Origin: Hydractinia symbiolongicarpus
Lineage: Eukaryota; Cnidaria; Hydrozoa; Anthoathecata; Hydractiniidae
Direction of reading: 5' to 3'
Assembly (NCBI RefSeq): GCF_029227915.1
Contig: NC_079886.1
Coordinates: 930,001-994,000 of the forward strand
Length of the DNA stretch: 64,000 nucleotides
Shown here: one piece after another, positions 25,690 to 38,349 of the stretch
Position numbering within the stretch: position 1 is the first letter of the stretch
Layout of the letters: the number at the start of each line of letters is the position of its first letter
Notes under the pieces: model-generated
What the model was told of the DNA's origin: nothing
The model's database searches: none
The model's input: the letters and a program-made list of their open reading frames with translations, nothing else
Translations under genes and position numbers: made by a program

Positions 25690-27307
25690 TCTTTTATTCA
25701 GCGTCTTATCAAAAATGAAAACATTTTTGAAAACTACAAGTCTCATGCGTTTTAGTGGTGAAAAAATAATTTGAAAAATCGTTCTGAAAATGAGTTTACC
25801 CACAAGGCACTTTCTTTGTATACATTCGACTATAGGGGCCAAGCCCGGGATTTACAGGAAATCGCGGGTTTTCGTTTGCCGGCGATTAAACTTCTTTTAT
25901 TCAGCGTCTCATCAAAAATGAAAATATTTTTGAAAACTACAAGTCTCATGCGTTTTATTGGTGATAAAATAATTTAAAATATCGTTCGGGAAATGAGTTT
26001 ACTCCCTGAGTACTTTCTTTGTATACTTTTGACTATATGGGCCGAGTACCGGATTTATGGGAAATCGCGGGTTTTCGTTTGCCGGCGATTAAACTTCTTT
26101 TATTCAGCGTCTTATCAAAAATGAAAACATTTTTGAAAACTACAAGTCTGATGCGTTTTAGTGGTGAAAAAATAATTTGAAAAATCGTTCTGAAAATGAG
26201 TTTACCCACAAGGTACTTTCTTTGTATGCATTTGACTATACGGGCCAAGCGCGAGATTTACAGGAAATCGCGGATTTTCCTTTGCCGGCGATTAAACTTC
26301 TTTTATTCAGCGTCTCATCAAAAATGAAAACATTTTTGAAAACTACAAGTCTCATCCGTTTTAGTGGTTAAAAAATAATTTAAAAAATCATCCGGGAAAT
26401 CAGTTTACTCCCTGGGTACTTTTTTTGGAAACTTTTGACTATACGGGCCGAGTACGGGATTTACGGGAAAGCGCGGGTTTTCAATTGCCGGCGATTAAAC
26501 TTCTTTTATTCAGCGTCTTATCAAAAATGAAAACATTTTTGAAAACTACAAGTCTCATGCGTTTTAGTGGTGAAAAAATAATTTGAAAAATCGTTCTGAA
26601 AATGAGTTTACCCACAAGGCACTTTCTTTGTATACATTCGACTATAGGGGCCAAGCCCGGGATTTACAGGAAATCGCGGGTTTTCGTTTGCCGGCGATTA
26701 AACTTCTTTTATTCAGCGTCTCATCAAAAATGAAAATATTTTTGAAAACTACAAGTCTCATGCGTTTTATTGGTGAAAAAATAATTTAAAATATCGTTCG
26801 GGAAATGAGTTTACTCCCTGAGTACTTTCTTTGTATACTTTTGACTATATGGGCCGAGTACCGGATTTACGGGAAATCGCGGGTTTTCGTTTGCCGGCGA
26901 TTAAACTTCTTTTATTCAGCGTCTTATCAAAAATGAAAACATTTTTGAAAACTACAAGTCTGATGCGTTTTAGTGGTGAAAAAATAATTTGAAAAATCGT
27001 TCTGAAAATGAGTTTACCCACAAGGTACTTTCTTTGTATGCATTTGACTATAGGGGCCAAGCGCGGGATTTACAGGAAATCGCGGATTTTCGTTTGCCGG
27101 CGATTAAACTTCTTTTATTCAGCGTCTCATCAAAAATGAAAACATTTTTGAAAACTACAAGTCTCATCCGTTTTAGTGGTTAAAAAATAATTTAAAAAAT
27201 CATCCGGGAAATCAGTTTACTCCCTGGGTACTTTTTTTGGAAACTTTTGACTATACGGGCCGAGTACGGGATTTACGGGAAAGCGCGGGTTTTCAATTGC
27301 CGGCGAT
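25690..27307 (+). repeat. Tetramer higher-order repeat, two copies of 812 bp
   Basis: The rare form TTTTCAATTGCCGGCG, in place of the usual TTTTCGTTTGCCGGCG, occurs at 26,479 and 27,291, exactly 812 bp apart. CACAAGGCAC, CTATATGGGCC, TTTATTGGTGA and TTTTTTTGGAAAC also repeat at that distance. The unit order is A, F, A, E-like. Only a few differences separate the copies (for example TTTATGGG against TTTACGGG). Confidence 0.9.
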
Positions 27308-29349
27308 TAAACTTCTTTTATTCAGCGTCTCATCAAAAATGAAAATATTTTTGAAAACTACAAGTCTCATGCGTTTTAGTGGTGAAAAAATAATTTAAAA
27401 AATCGTTCGGGAAATGAATTTAATCCTTGGGTACTTTCTTTGTATACTTTTGACTCTGCGGGCCGAGTCCGGGATTTACGGGAAATCGCGGGTGTTCGTT
27501 TGCCGGCGATTAAACTTCTTTAATTTAGCGTTTCATCAAAAATGAAAACATTTTTTAAAACTACATGTCTCATGCGTTTTAGTGGTGAAAAAATAATTTA
27601 AAAAATCGTTCGGGAAATGACTTTACTTTCTGGGTACTTTCTTTATACACATTCGACTATACGGGCCGAGTACGGGATTTACGGGAAATCGCAGGTTTTC
27701 ATTTGCCGGCGATTTAACTTCTTTTATTTAGCATCTCATCAAAAGTGAAAACATTTTTAAAAACTACAAGTCTCGTGCGTTTTAGTGGTGAAAAAATAAT
27801 TTAAAAAATCGTTCGGGAAATGAGTTTACTCCCTGGGTACTTTCTTTGTATACTTTTGACTATACGGGCCGAGTGCGGAACTTACGGGGAATCGCGGGTT
27901 TTCGTTTGCCGGCGATTAAACTTCTTTTATTTAGCGTCTCATCAAAAATAAAAACATTTTTGAAAACTACAAGTCTCATGCGTTTTAGTGGTGAAAAAAT
28001 AATTTAAAAAATCGTTCGGGAAATGAGTTTACTCCCTGAGTACTTTCTTTGTATACATTCGACTATACGGGCCGAGTACGGAATTTACGGGAAATCGCGG
28101 GTTTTCGTTTGCCGGCGATTAAACTTCTTTTATTCAGCGTCTCATCAAAAATGAAAATATTTTTAAAAACTACAAGTCTCATGCGTTTTAGTGGTAAAAA
28201 AATAATTTAAAAAATCGTTCGGGAAAGGAATTTACTCCCTGGGTACTTTCTTCGTATACTTTTGACTATACGGGCCGTGTCCGGGATTTACGGGAAATCG
28301 CGGGTTTTCGTTTGCCGGCGATTAAACTTCTTTTATTTAGCGTCTCATCAAAATAGAAAACATTTTTGAAAACTACAAGTCTCATGCGTTTTAGTGGTGA
28401 AAAAATAATTTAAAAAATCGTTCCGGAAATGAGTTTACTCCCTGGGTACTTTCTTTGTATACTTTTGACTATACGGGCCGAGTACGAAATTTACGGGAAA
28501 TCGCGGGTTTTCGTTTGCCGGCGATTAAACTTCTTTTATTTAGCGTCTCATCAAAAATGAAAACATTTTTGAAAACTACAAGTCTCATGCGTTTTAGTGG
28601 TGAAAAAATAATTTAAAAAATCGTTCGGGAAATGAGTTTACTCCTTGAGTACTTTCTTTGTATACTTTTGACTATACGGGCCGGGTACCGGATTTACGGG
28701 AAATCGCGGGTTTTCGTTTGCCGGCGATTAAACTTCTTTTATTCAGCGTCTTATCAAAAATGAAAACATTTTTGAAAGCTACAAGTCTCATGCGTTTCAG
28801 TGGTGAAAAAATAATTTAAAAAATCGTTCTGAAAATGAGTTTACTCACAGGGTACTTTCTTTGTATACTTCGACTATAGGGGCCAAGCCCGGGATTTACA
28901 GGAAATCGCGGGTTTTCGTTTGCCGGCGATTAAACTTCTTTTATTCAGCGTCTCATCAAAAATGAAAACATTTTTGAAAACTACAAGTCTCATGCGTTTT
29001 AGTGGTGAAAAAATAATTTAAAAATTTATTCGGGAAATCAGTTTACTCCCTGGGTACTTTTTTGTATACTTTTGACTATACGGGCCGAGTACGGGATTTA
29101 CGGGAAATCGCGGGTTTTCGTTTGCGGGTGATTAAACTTCTTTTATTCAGCGTCTCATCAAAAATGAAAATATTTTTGAAAACTACATGTCTCATGCGTT
29201 TAAGTGGTGAAAAAATAATTTAAAAAATCGTTCGGGAAATGAGTTTACTCCCTGGGTACTTTCTTTATATACATTCGACTATACGGGCCGGGAACGGGAT
29301 TAACGTGAAATTGCGGGTTTTCGTTTGCCGGCGATTAAACTTCCTTTAT
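27308..29349 (+). repeat. Mixed C, D, H-like, B and A monomers
   Basis: About ten monomers without a clear local higher-order unit. The series resembles the earlier 22.3-25.2 kb stretch in order (C, D, then basic forms, F, A, then the CCGGGAACGGG monomer) at about 5 kb distance, suggesting an old large duplication of about 25 monomers that has since diverged. One copy carries AAAATAGAAAAC near 28,350, a marker that becomes common at 34-36 kb. Confidence 0.75.
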
Positions 29350-31990
29350 TTAGCGTCTCATCAAAAATGAAAACATTTTTAAATACTACAAGTCTCATGC
29401 GTTTTAGTGGTGAAAAAATAATTTAAAAAATCGTTCGGGAAATGCGTTTACTCCCTGGGTACTTTCTTTGTATACTTTTGACTATACGGGCCGAGTACGG
29501 GATTTACGGGAAATCGCGGGTTTTCGTTTGCCGGCGATTAAACTTCCTTTATTTAGCGTCTCATCAAAAATGAAAACATTTTTGAAAACTACAAGTCTCA
29601 TGCGTTTTAGTGGTGAAAAATTAATTTAAAAAATCGTTCAGGAAATAAGTATACTCCTTGAGTATTTTCTTTGTATACTTTTGACTATACGGGCCGAGTA
29701 CCGAATTTACGGGAAATCGCGGGTTTTCGTTTGCCGGCGATTAAACTTCTTTTATTCAGCGTCTTATCAAAAATGAAAACATTTTTGAAAACTACAAGTC
29801 TCATGCGTTTTAGTGGTGAAAAAATAATTTAAAAAATCGTTCTGAAAATGAGTTTACTCACAGGGTGCTTTCTTTGTATACATTCGACTATAGGGGCCAA
29901 GCCCGGGATTTACAGGAAATCGCGGGTTTTCGTTTGCCGGCGATTAAACTTCCTTTATTTAGCGTCTCATCAAAAATGAAAACATTTTTAAATACTACAA
30001 GTCTCATGCGTTTTAGTGGTGAAAAAATAATTTAAAAAATCGTTCGGGAAATGAGTTTACTCCCTGGGTACTTTCTTTGTATACTTTTGACTATACGGGC
30101 CGAGTACGGGATTTACGGGAAATCGCGGGTTTTCGTTTGCCGGCGATTAAACTTCCTTTATTTAGCGTCTCATCAAAAATGAAAACATTTTTGAAAACTA
30201 CAAGTCTCATGCGTTTTAGTGGTGAAAAATTAATTTAAAAAATCGTTCAGGAAATAAGTATACTCCTTGAGTATTTTCTTTGTATGCTTTTGACTATACG
30301 GGCCGAGTACCGAATTTACGGGAAATCGCGGGTTTTCGTTTGCCGGCGATTAAACTTCTTTTATTCAGCGTCTTATCAAAAATGAAAACATTTTTGAAAA
30401 CTACAAGTCTCATGCGTTTTAGTGGTGAAAAAATAATTTAAAAAATCGTTCTGAAAATGAGTTTACTCACAGGGTGCTTTCTTTGTATACATTCGACTAT
30501 AGGGGCCAAGCCCGGGATTTACAGGAAATCGCGGGTTTTCGTTTGCCGGCGATTAAACTTCCTTTATTTAGCGTCTCATCAAAAATGAAAACATTTTTAA
30601 ATACTACAAGCCTCATGCGTTTTAGTGGTGAAAAAATAATTTAAAAAATCGTTCGGGAAATGAGTTTACTCCCTGGGTACTTTCTTTGTATACTTTTGAC
30701 TATACGGGCCGAGTACGGGATTTACGGGAAATCGCGGGTTTTCGTTTGCCGGCGATTAAACTTCCTTTATTTAGCGTCTCATCAAAAATGAAAACATTTT
30801 TGAAAACTACAAGTCTCATGCGTTTTAGTGGTGAAAAATTAATTTAAAAAATCGTTCAGGAAATAAGTATACTCCTTGAGTATTTTCTTTGTATGCTTTT
30901 GACTATACGGGCCGAGTACCGAATTTACGGGAAATCGCGGGTTTTCGTTTGCCGGCGATTAAACTTCTTTTATTCAGCGTCTTATCAAAAATGAAAACAT
31001 TTTTGAAAACTACAAGTCTCATGCGTTTTAGTGGTGAAAAAATAATTTAAAAAATCGTTCTGAAAATGAGTTTACTCACAGGGTGCTTTCTTTGTATACA
31101 TTCGACTATAGGGGCCAAGCCCGGGATTTACAGGAAATCGCGGGTTTTCGTTTGCCGGCGATTAAACTTCTTTTATTCAGCGTCTCATCAAAAATGAAAA
31201 CATTTTAGAAAACTACAAGTCTCATGCGTTTTAGTGTTAAAAAAATAATTTAAAAAATCGTTCGGGAAATGAGTTTACTCCCTGGGTACTTTCTTTGTAT
31301 ACTTTTGACTATACGGGCCGGGAACGGGATTAACGTGAAATTGCGGGTTTTCGTTTGCCGGCGATTAAACTTCCTTTATTTAGCGTCTCATCAAAAATGA
31401 AAACATTTTTAAATACTACAAGTCTCATGCGTTTTAGTGGTGAAAAAATAATTTAAAAAATCGTTCGGGAAATGAGTTTACTCCCTGGGTACTTTCTTTG
31501 TATACTTTTGACTATACGGGCCGAGTACGGGATTTACGGGAAATCGCGGGTTTTCGTTTGCCGGCGATTAAACTTCCTTTATTTAGCGTCTCATCAAAAA
31601 TGAAAACATTTTTGAAAACTACAAGTCTCATGCGTTTTAGTGGTGAAAAATTAATTTAAAAAATCGTTCAGGAAATAAGTATACTCCTTGAGTATTTTCT
31701 TTGTATACTTTTGACTATACGGGCCGAGTACCGAATTTACGGGAAATCGCGGGTTTTCGTTTGCCGGCGATTAAACTTCTTTTATTCAGCGTCTTATCAA
31801 AAATGAAAACATTTTTGAAAACTACAAGTCTCATGCGTTTTAGTGGTGAAAAAATAATTTAAAAAATCGTTCTGAAAATGAGTTTACTCACAGGGTGCTT
31901 TCTTTGTATACATTCGACTATAGGGGCCAAGCCCGGGATTTACAGGAAATCGCGGGTTTTCGTTTGCCGGCGATTAAACTTCTTTTATTC
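29350..31990 (+). repeat. Trimer higher-order repeat (609 bp) expanded three to four times
   Basis: GGAAATAAGTATAC occurs at 29,641, 30,250, 30,859 and 31,671: intervals of 609, 609 and 812 bp. Units share TTCCTTTATTTAGCG, GAAAAATTAATTT, GTACCGAATTTACG and CAGGGTGC. Between the third and fourth unit an extra monomer with CCGGGAACGGG and TTAACGTGAAATTG appears. The tail markers CATTTTAGAAAAC and TTTAGTGTTAAAAAAAT repeat 812 bp apart (about 31,231 and 32,043), so a later four-monomer exchange was laid over the trimer. Confidence 0.9.
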
Positions 31991-33584
31991 AGCGTCTCAT
32001 CAAAAATGAAAACATTTTAGAAAACTACAAGTCTCATGCGTTTTAGTGTTAAAAAAATAATTTAAAAAATCGTTCGGGAAATGAGTTTACTCCCTGGGTA
32101 CTTTCTTTGTATACTTTTGACTATACGGACCGAGTACGGGATTTACGGGAAAGTGCGGGTTTTGGTTTGCCGGCGATTAAACTTCTTTTATTCAGCGTCT
32201 CATCGAAAATGAAAATATTTTTGAAAACTACAAGTCTCATGCGTTTTAGTGGTGAAAAAATAATTTGAAAAATCGTTCTGAAAATGAGTTTACCCACAAG
32301 GTACTTTCTTTGTATACATTTGACTATAAGGGCCAAGCCCGAGATTTACAGGAAATCGCGGGTTTTCGTTTGCTGGCGATTAAACTTCTTTTATTCAGCG
32401 TCTCATCAAAAATGAAAATATTGAAAACTACAAGTCTTATCCGTTTTAGTGGTGAAAAAATAATTTAAAAAATCATTCGGGAAATCAGTTTACTCCCTGG
32501 GTACTTTTTTTGTATACTTTTGACTATACGGGCCGAGTACGGGATTTACGGGAAAGCGTGGGTTTTCGTTTGCCGGCGATTAAACTTCTTTTATTCAGCG
32601 TCTCATCAAAAATGAAAATATTTTTGAAAACTACAAGTCTCATGCGTTTTAGTGGTGAAAAAATAATTTAAAAAATCGTTCGGGAAATGAGTTTACTCCC
32701 TGGGTACTTTCTTTATACACATTCGACTATACGGGCCGAGTACGGGATTTACGGGAAATCGCGGGTTTTCGTTTGCCGGCGATTAAACTTCTTTTATTCA
32801 GCGTCTCATCAAAAATGAAAATATTTTTGAAAACTACAAGTCTTATCCGTTTTAGTGGTGAAAAAATAATTTAAAAAATCATTCGGGAAATCAGTTTACT
32901 CCCTGGGTACTTTTTTTGTATACTTTTGACTATACGGGCCGAGTACGGGATTTACGGGAAAGCGTGGGTTTTCGTTTGCCGGCGATTAAACTTCTTTTAT
33001 TCAGCGTCTCATCAAAAATGAAAATATTTTTGAAAACTACAAGTCTCATGCGTTTTAGTGGTGAAAAAATAATTTAAAAAATCGTGCGGGAAATGAATTT
33101 ACTCCCTGGGTACTTTCTTTGCATACTTTTGACTATACGGGCCGAGTGCAGGATTTACGGGATATCACGGGTTTTCGTTTGCCGGCGATTAAACTTCTTT
33201 TATTTAGCGTCTTATCAAAAATGAAAATATTTTTGAAAACTACAAGTCTCATGCGTTTTAGTGGTGAAAAAATAATTTAAAAAATCGTTCGGGAAATGAG
33301 TTTACTCCCTGGGTACTTTCTTTATACACATTCGACTATACGGGTCGAGTACGGGATTTACGGGAAATCGCGGGTTTTCGTTTGCCGGCGATTAAACTTC
33401 TTTTATTCAGCGTCTCATCAAAAATGAAAATATTTTTGAAAACTACAAGTCTCATGCGTTTTAGTGGTGAAAAAATAATTTAAAAAATCGTGCGGGAAAT
33501 GAATTTACTCCCTGGGTACTTTCTTTGCATACTTTTGACTATACGTGCCGAGTGCGGGATTTACGGGATATCACGGGTTTTCGT
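31991..33584 (+). repeat. I, A, E, D and G monomers: start of the right-half repertoire
   Basis: The first clear I-type monomer (ACGGACCGAG, AAGTGCGGGTTTTGG) is at about 32.1 kb, followed by A with the three-base deletion AAAATATTGAAAAC, then E and D. G-type copies with ATCGTGCGGG and GATATCACGGG occur at 33,161 and 33,567, exactly 406 bp apart, with a D-type monomer between. This stretch links the left-half and right-half monomer sets. Confidence 0.8.
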
Positions 33585-36310
33585 TTGCCGGCGATTAAAC
33601 TTCTTTTATTTAGCGTCTTATCAAAAATGAAAACATTTTTGAAAACTACAAGTCTCATGCGTTTTAGTGGTGAAAAAATAATTTAAAAAATCGTTCAGGA
33701 AATGAGTTTACTCCTTGAGTACTTTCTTTGTATACTCTTGACTATACGGGCCGAGTACCGGATTTACGGGAAATTGCGGGTTTTCGTTTCCCGGCGATTA
33801 AACTTCTTTTATACAGCGTCTTATCAAAAATGAAAACATTTTTGAAAACTACAAGTTTCATGCGTTTTAGTGGTGAAAAAATAATTTGAAAAATCGTTCT
33901 GAAAATGAGTTTACTCCCTGGGTACTTTCTTTGTATACATTCGACTATACGGGCCGAGTACGGGATTTACGGGAAATCGCGGGTTTTCGTTTGCCGGCGA
34001 TTAAACTTCTTTTATTCAGCGTCTCATCAAAAATGAAAATATTTTTGAAAACTACAAGTCTCATGCGTTTTAGTGGTAAAAAAATAATTTAAAAAATCGT
34101 TCGGGAAAGGAATTTACTCCCTGGGTACTTTCTTTGTATACTTTTGGCTATACGGGCCGAGTCCGGGATTTACGGGAAATCGCGGGTTTTCGTTTGCCGG
34201 CGATTAAACTTCTTTTATTTAGCGTCTCATCAAAATAGAAAACATTTTTGAAAACTACCAGTCTCATGCGTTTTAGTGGTGAAAAAATAATTTAAAAAAT
34301 CGTTCCGGAAATGAGTTTACTCCCTGGGTACTTTCTTTGTATACTTTTGACTATACGGGCCGAGTACGGGATTTACGGGAAATCGCGGGTTTTCGTTTGC
34401 CGGCGATTAAACTTCTTTTATTTAGCGTCTTATCAAAAATGAAAACATTTTTGAAAACTACAAGTCTCATGCGTTTTAGTGGTGAAAAAATAATTTAAAA
34501 AATCGTTCAGGAAATGAGTTTACTCCTTGAGTACTTTCTTTGTATACTCTTGACTATACGGGCCGAGTACCGGATTTACGGGAAATTGCGGGTTTTCGTT
34601 TGCCGGCGATTAAACTTCTTTTATACAGCGTCTTATCAAAAATGAAAACATTTTTGAAAACTACAAGTTTCATGCGTTTTAGTGGTGAAAAAATAATTTG
34701 AAAAATCGTTCTGAAAATGAGTTTACTCCCTGGGTACTTTCTTTGTATACATTCGACTATACGGGCCGAGTACGGGATTTACGGGAAATCGCGGGTTTTC
34801 GTTTGCCGGCGATTAAACTTCTTTTATTCAGCGTCTCATCAAAAATGAAAATATTTTTGAAAACTACAAGTCTCATGCGTTTTAGTGGTAAAAAAATAAT
34901 TTAAAAAATCGTTCGGGAAAGGAATTTACTCCCTGGGTACTTTCTTTGTATACTTTTGGCTATACGGGCCGAGTCCGGGATTTACGGGAAATCGCGGGTT
35001 TTCGTTTGCCGGCGATTAAACTTCTTTTATTTAGCGTCTCATCAAAATAGAAAACATTTTTGAAAACTACCAGTCTCATGCGTTTTAGTGGTGAAAAAAT
35101 AATTTAAAAAATCGTTCCGGAAATGAGTTTACTCCCTGGGTACTTTCTTTGTATACTTTTGACTATACGGGCCGAGTACGGGATTTACGGGAAATCGCGG
35201 GTTTTCGTTTGCCGGCGATTAAACTTCTTTTATTTAGCGTCTCATCAAAAATGAAAACATTTTTGAAAACTACAAGTCTCATGCGTTTTAGTGGTAAAAA
35301 AATAATTTAAAAAATCGTTCGGGAAAGGAATTTACTCCCTGGGTACTTTCTTTGTATACTTTTGGCTATACGGGCCGAGTCCGGGATTTACGGAAATCGC
35401 GGGTTTTCGTTTGCCGGCGATTAAACTTCTTTTATTTAGCGTCTCATCAAAATAGAAAACATTTTTGAAAACTACCAGTCTCATGCGTTTTAGTGTTGAA
35501 AAAATAATTTAAAAAATCGTTCCGGAAATGAGTTTACTCCCTGGGTACTTTCTTTGTATACTTTTGACTATACGGGCCGAGTACGGGATTTACGGGACAT
35601 CGCGGGTTTTCGTTTGCCGTCGATTAAACTTCTTTTATTTAGCGTCTCATCAAAAATGAAAACATTTTTGAAAACTACAAGTCTCATGCGTTTTAGTGGT
35701 GAAAAAATAATTTAAAAAATCGTTCGGGAAATGAGTTTACTCCTTGAGTACTTTCTTTGTATACTTTTAACTATACGGGCCGAGTACCGGATTTACGGGA
35801 AATCGCGGGTTTTCGTTTGCCGGCGATTAAACTTCTTTTATTCAGTGTCTTATCAAAAATGAAAACATTTTTGAAAGCTACAAGTCTCATGCGTTTTAGT
35901 GGTGAAAAAATATTTTAAAAAATCGTTCTGAAAATGAGTTTACTCACAGGGTACTTTCTTTGTATACATTCGACTATACGGGCCGAGTACGGGATTTACG
36001 GGAAATCGCGGGTTTTCGTTTGCCGGCGATTAAACTTCTTTTATTCAGCGTCTCATCAAAAATGAAAATATTTTTGAAAACTACAAGTCTCATGCGTTTT
36101 AGTGGTAAAAAAATAATTTAAAAAATCGTTCGGGAAAGGAATTTACTCCCTGGGTACTTTCTTTGTATACTTTTGGCTATACGGGCCGAGTCCGGGATTT
36201 ACGGGAAATCGCGGGTTTTCGTTTGCCGGCAATTAAACTTCTTTTATTTAGCGTCTCATCAAAATAGAAAACATTTTTGAAAACTACCAGTCTCATGCGT
36301 TTTAGTGGTG
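33585..36310 (+). repeat. Tetramer higher-order repeat (812 bp) plus partial copies
   Basis: Two full units, about 33,585-34,396 and 34,397-35,235, share TTTTATACAGCG, CAAGTTTCATG, GGTAAAAAAATAATTT, GGGAAAGGAATTTAC and AAAATAGAAAAC. The last marker starts at 34,232, 35,044, 35,449 and 36,261: intervals of 812, 405 and 812. So two complete units are followed by a two-monomer step (one base short, from GATTTACGGAAATCG) and another four-monomer step. Confidence 0.88.
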
Positions 36311-38349
36311 AAAAAATAATTTAAAAAATCGTTCCGGAAATGAGTTTACTCCCTGGGTACTTTCTTTGTATACTTTTGACTATACGGGCCGAGTACGGGA
36401 TTTACGGGAAATCGCGGGTTTTCGTTTGCCGGCGATTAAACTTCTTTTATTTAGCGTCTCATCAAAAATGAAAACATTTTTGAAAACTACAAGTCTCATG
36501 CGTTTTAGTGGTGAAAAAATAATTTAAAAAATCGTTCGGGAAATGAGTTTACTCCTTGAGTACTTTCTTTGTATACTTTTGACTATACGGGCCGAGTACC
36601 GGATTTACGGGAAATCGCGGGTTTTCGTTTGCCGGCGATTAAACTTCTTTTATTCAGCGTCTTATCAAAAATGAAAACATTTTTGAAAGCTACAAGTCTC
36701 ATGCGTTTTAGTGGTGAAAAAATAATTTAAAAAATCGTTCTGAAAATGAGTTTACTCACAAGGTACTTTCTTTGTATACATCGACTATAGGGGCCAAGCC
36801 CGGGATTTACAGGAAATCGCGGGTTTTCGTTTGCCGGCGATTAAACTTCTTTTATTCAGCGTCTCATCAAAAATGAAAACATTTTTGAAAACTACAAGTC
36901 TCATGCGTTTTAGTGGTGAAAAAATAATTTAAAAATTTATTCGGGAAATCAGTTTACTCCCTGGGTACTTTTTTGTATACTTTTGACTATACGGGCCGAG
37001 TACGGGATTTACGGGAAATCGCGGGTTTTCGTTTGCGGGTGATTAAACTTCTTTTATTCAGCGTCTCATCAAAAATGAAAATATTTTTGAAAACTACAAG
37101 TCTCATGCGTTTAAGAGGTGAAAAAATAATTTAAAAAATCGTTCGGGAAATGAGTTTACTCCCTGGGTACTTTCTTTATATACATTCGACTATACGGGCC
37201 GAGTACGGGATTTACGGGAAATCGCGGGTTTTCGTTTGCCGGCGATTAAACTTCTTTTATTCAGCGTCTCATCAAAAATGAAAACATTTTTGAAAACTAC
37301 AATCTCATGCGTTTTAATGGTGAAAAATAATTTAAAAAATCGTTCGGGAAATGAGTTTACTCCCTGGGTACTTTCTTTGTAATCTTTTGACTATACGGGC
37401 CGAGTACGGGATTTACGGGAAATCGCGGGTTTTCGTTTGCCGGCGATTAAATATCTTTTATTTAGCGTCTCATCAAAAATAAAAACATTTTTGAAAACTA
37501 CAAGTCTCATGCGTTTTAGTGGTGAAAAAATAATTTAAAAAATCGTTCGGGAAATGAGTTTACTCCCTGGGTACTTTCTTTGTATACTTTTGACTATACG
37601 GACCGAGTACGGGATTTACGGGAAAGTGCGGGTTTTGGTTTGCCGGCGATTAAACTTCTTTTATTCAGCGTCTCATCAAAAATGAAAATATTTTTGAAAA
37701 CTACAAGTCTCATGCGTTTTAGTGGTGAAAAAATAATTTGAAAAATCGTTCTGAAAATGAGTTTACCCACAAGGTACTTTCTTTGTATACATTTGACTAT
37801 AGGGGCCAAGCCCGGGATTTACAGGAAATCGCGGGTTTTCGTTTGCTGGCGATTAAACTTCTTTTATTCAGCGTCTCATCAAAAATGAAAATATTGAAAA
37901 CTACAAGTCTTATCCGTTTTAGTGGTGAAAAAATAATTTAAAAAATCATTCGGGAAATCAGTTTACTCCCTGGATACTTTTTTTGTATACTTTTGACTAT
38001 ACGGGCCGAGTACGGGATTTACAGGAAAGCGTGGGTTTTCGTTTGCCGGCGATTAAACTTCTTTAATTTAGCGTTTCATCAAAAATGAAAACATTTTTTA
38101 AAACTACAAGTCTCATGCGTTTTAGTGGTGAAAAAATAATTTAAAAAATTGTTCGGGAAATGAGTTTACTCCCTGGGTACTTTCTTTGTAAACTTTTGAC
38201 TATACGGGCCGAGTACGGGATTTACGCGAAATCGCGGGTTTTCGTTTGCCGGCGATTAAACATCTTTTATTTAGCGTCTCATCAAAAATAAAAACATTTT
38301 TGAAAACTACAAGTCTCATGCGTTTTAGTGGTGCAAAAATAATTTAAAA
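36311..38349 (+). repeat. Mixed B, F, A, H, I and E monomers
   Basis: About ten monomers. The first half repeats the F, A, TTTGCGGGTGATT order seen at 28.7-29.3 kb. From about 37.3 kb H (AAATATC or AAACATC, AAAAATAAAAAC), I, A and E monomers take over. The A copy at about 37.8 kb carries the three-base-short AAAATATTGAAAAC also seen at 32.4 kb. No gene or foreign insertion is visible. Confidence 0.78.

Larger units (their letters stand above)
18301..25690 (+). repeat. Mixed monomers, least ordered part of the array
   Basis: About 36 monomers of B, F, A, C, D and early E types with more single-copy substitutions and 1-2 base indels than elsewhere. A clear local order is a two-monomer duplication at about 19,701-20,512: AGGAAATGAGTATAC at 19,701 and 20,107 is 406 bp apart, and both units share AATAGCGGGTTTTTG. 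CCATACGGGCCGGGAACGGG near 21,165 and the related monomer near 25,015 are another linked pair. I see no gene or inserted element. Confidence 0.8.
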
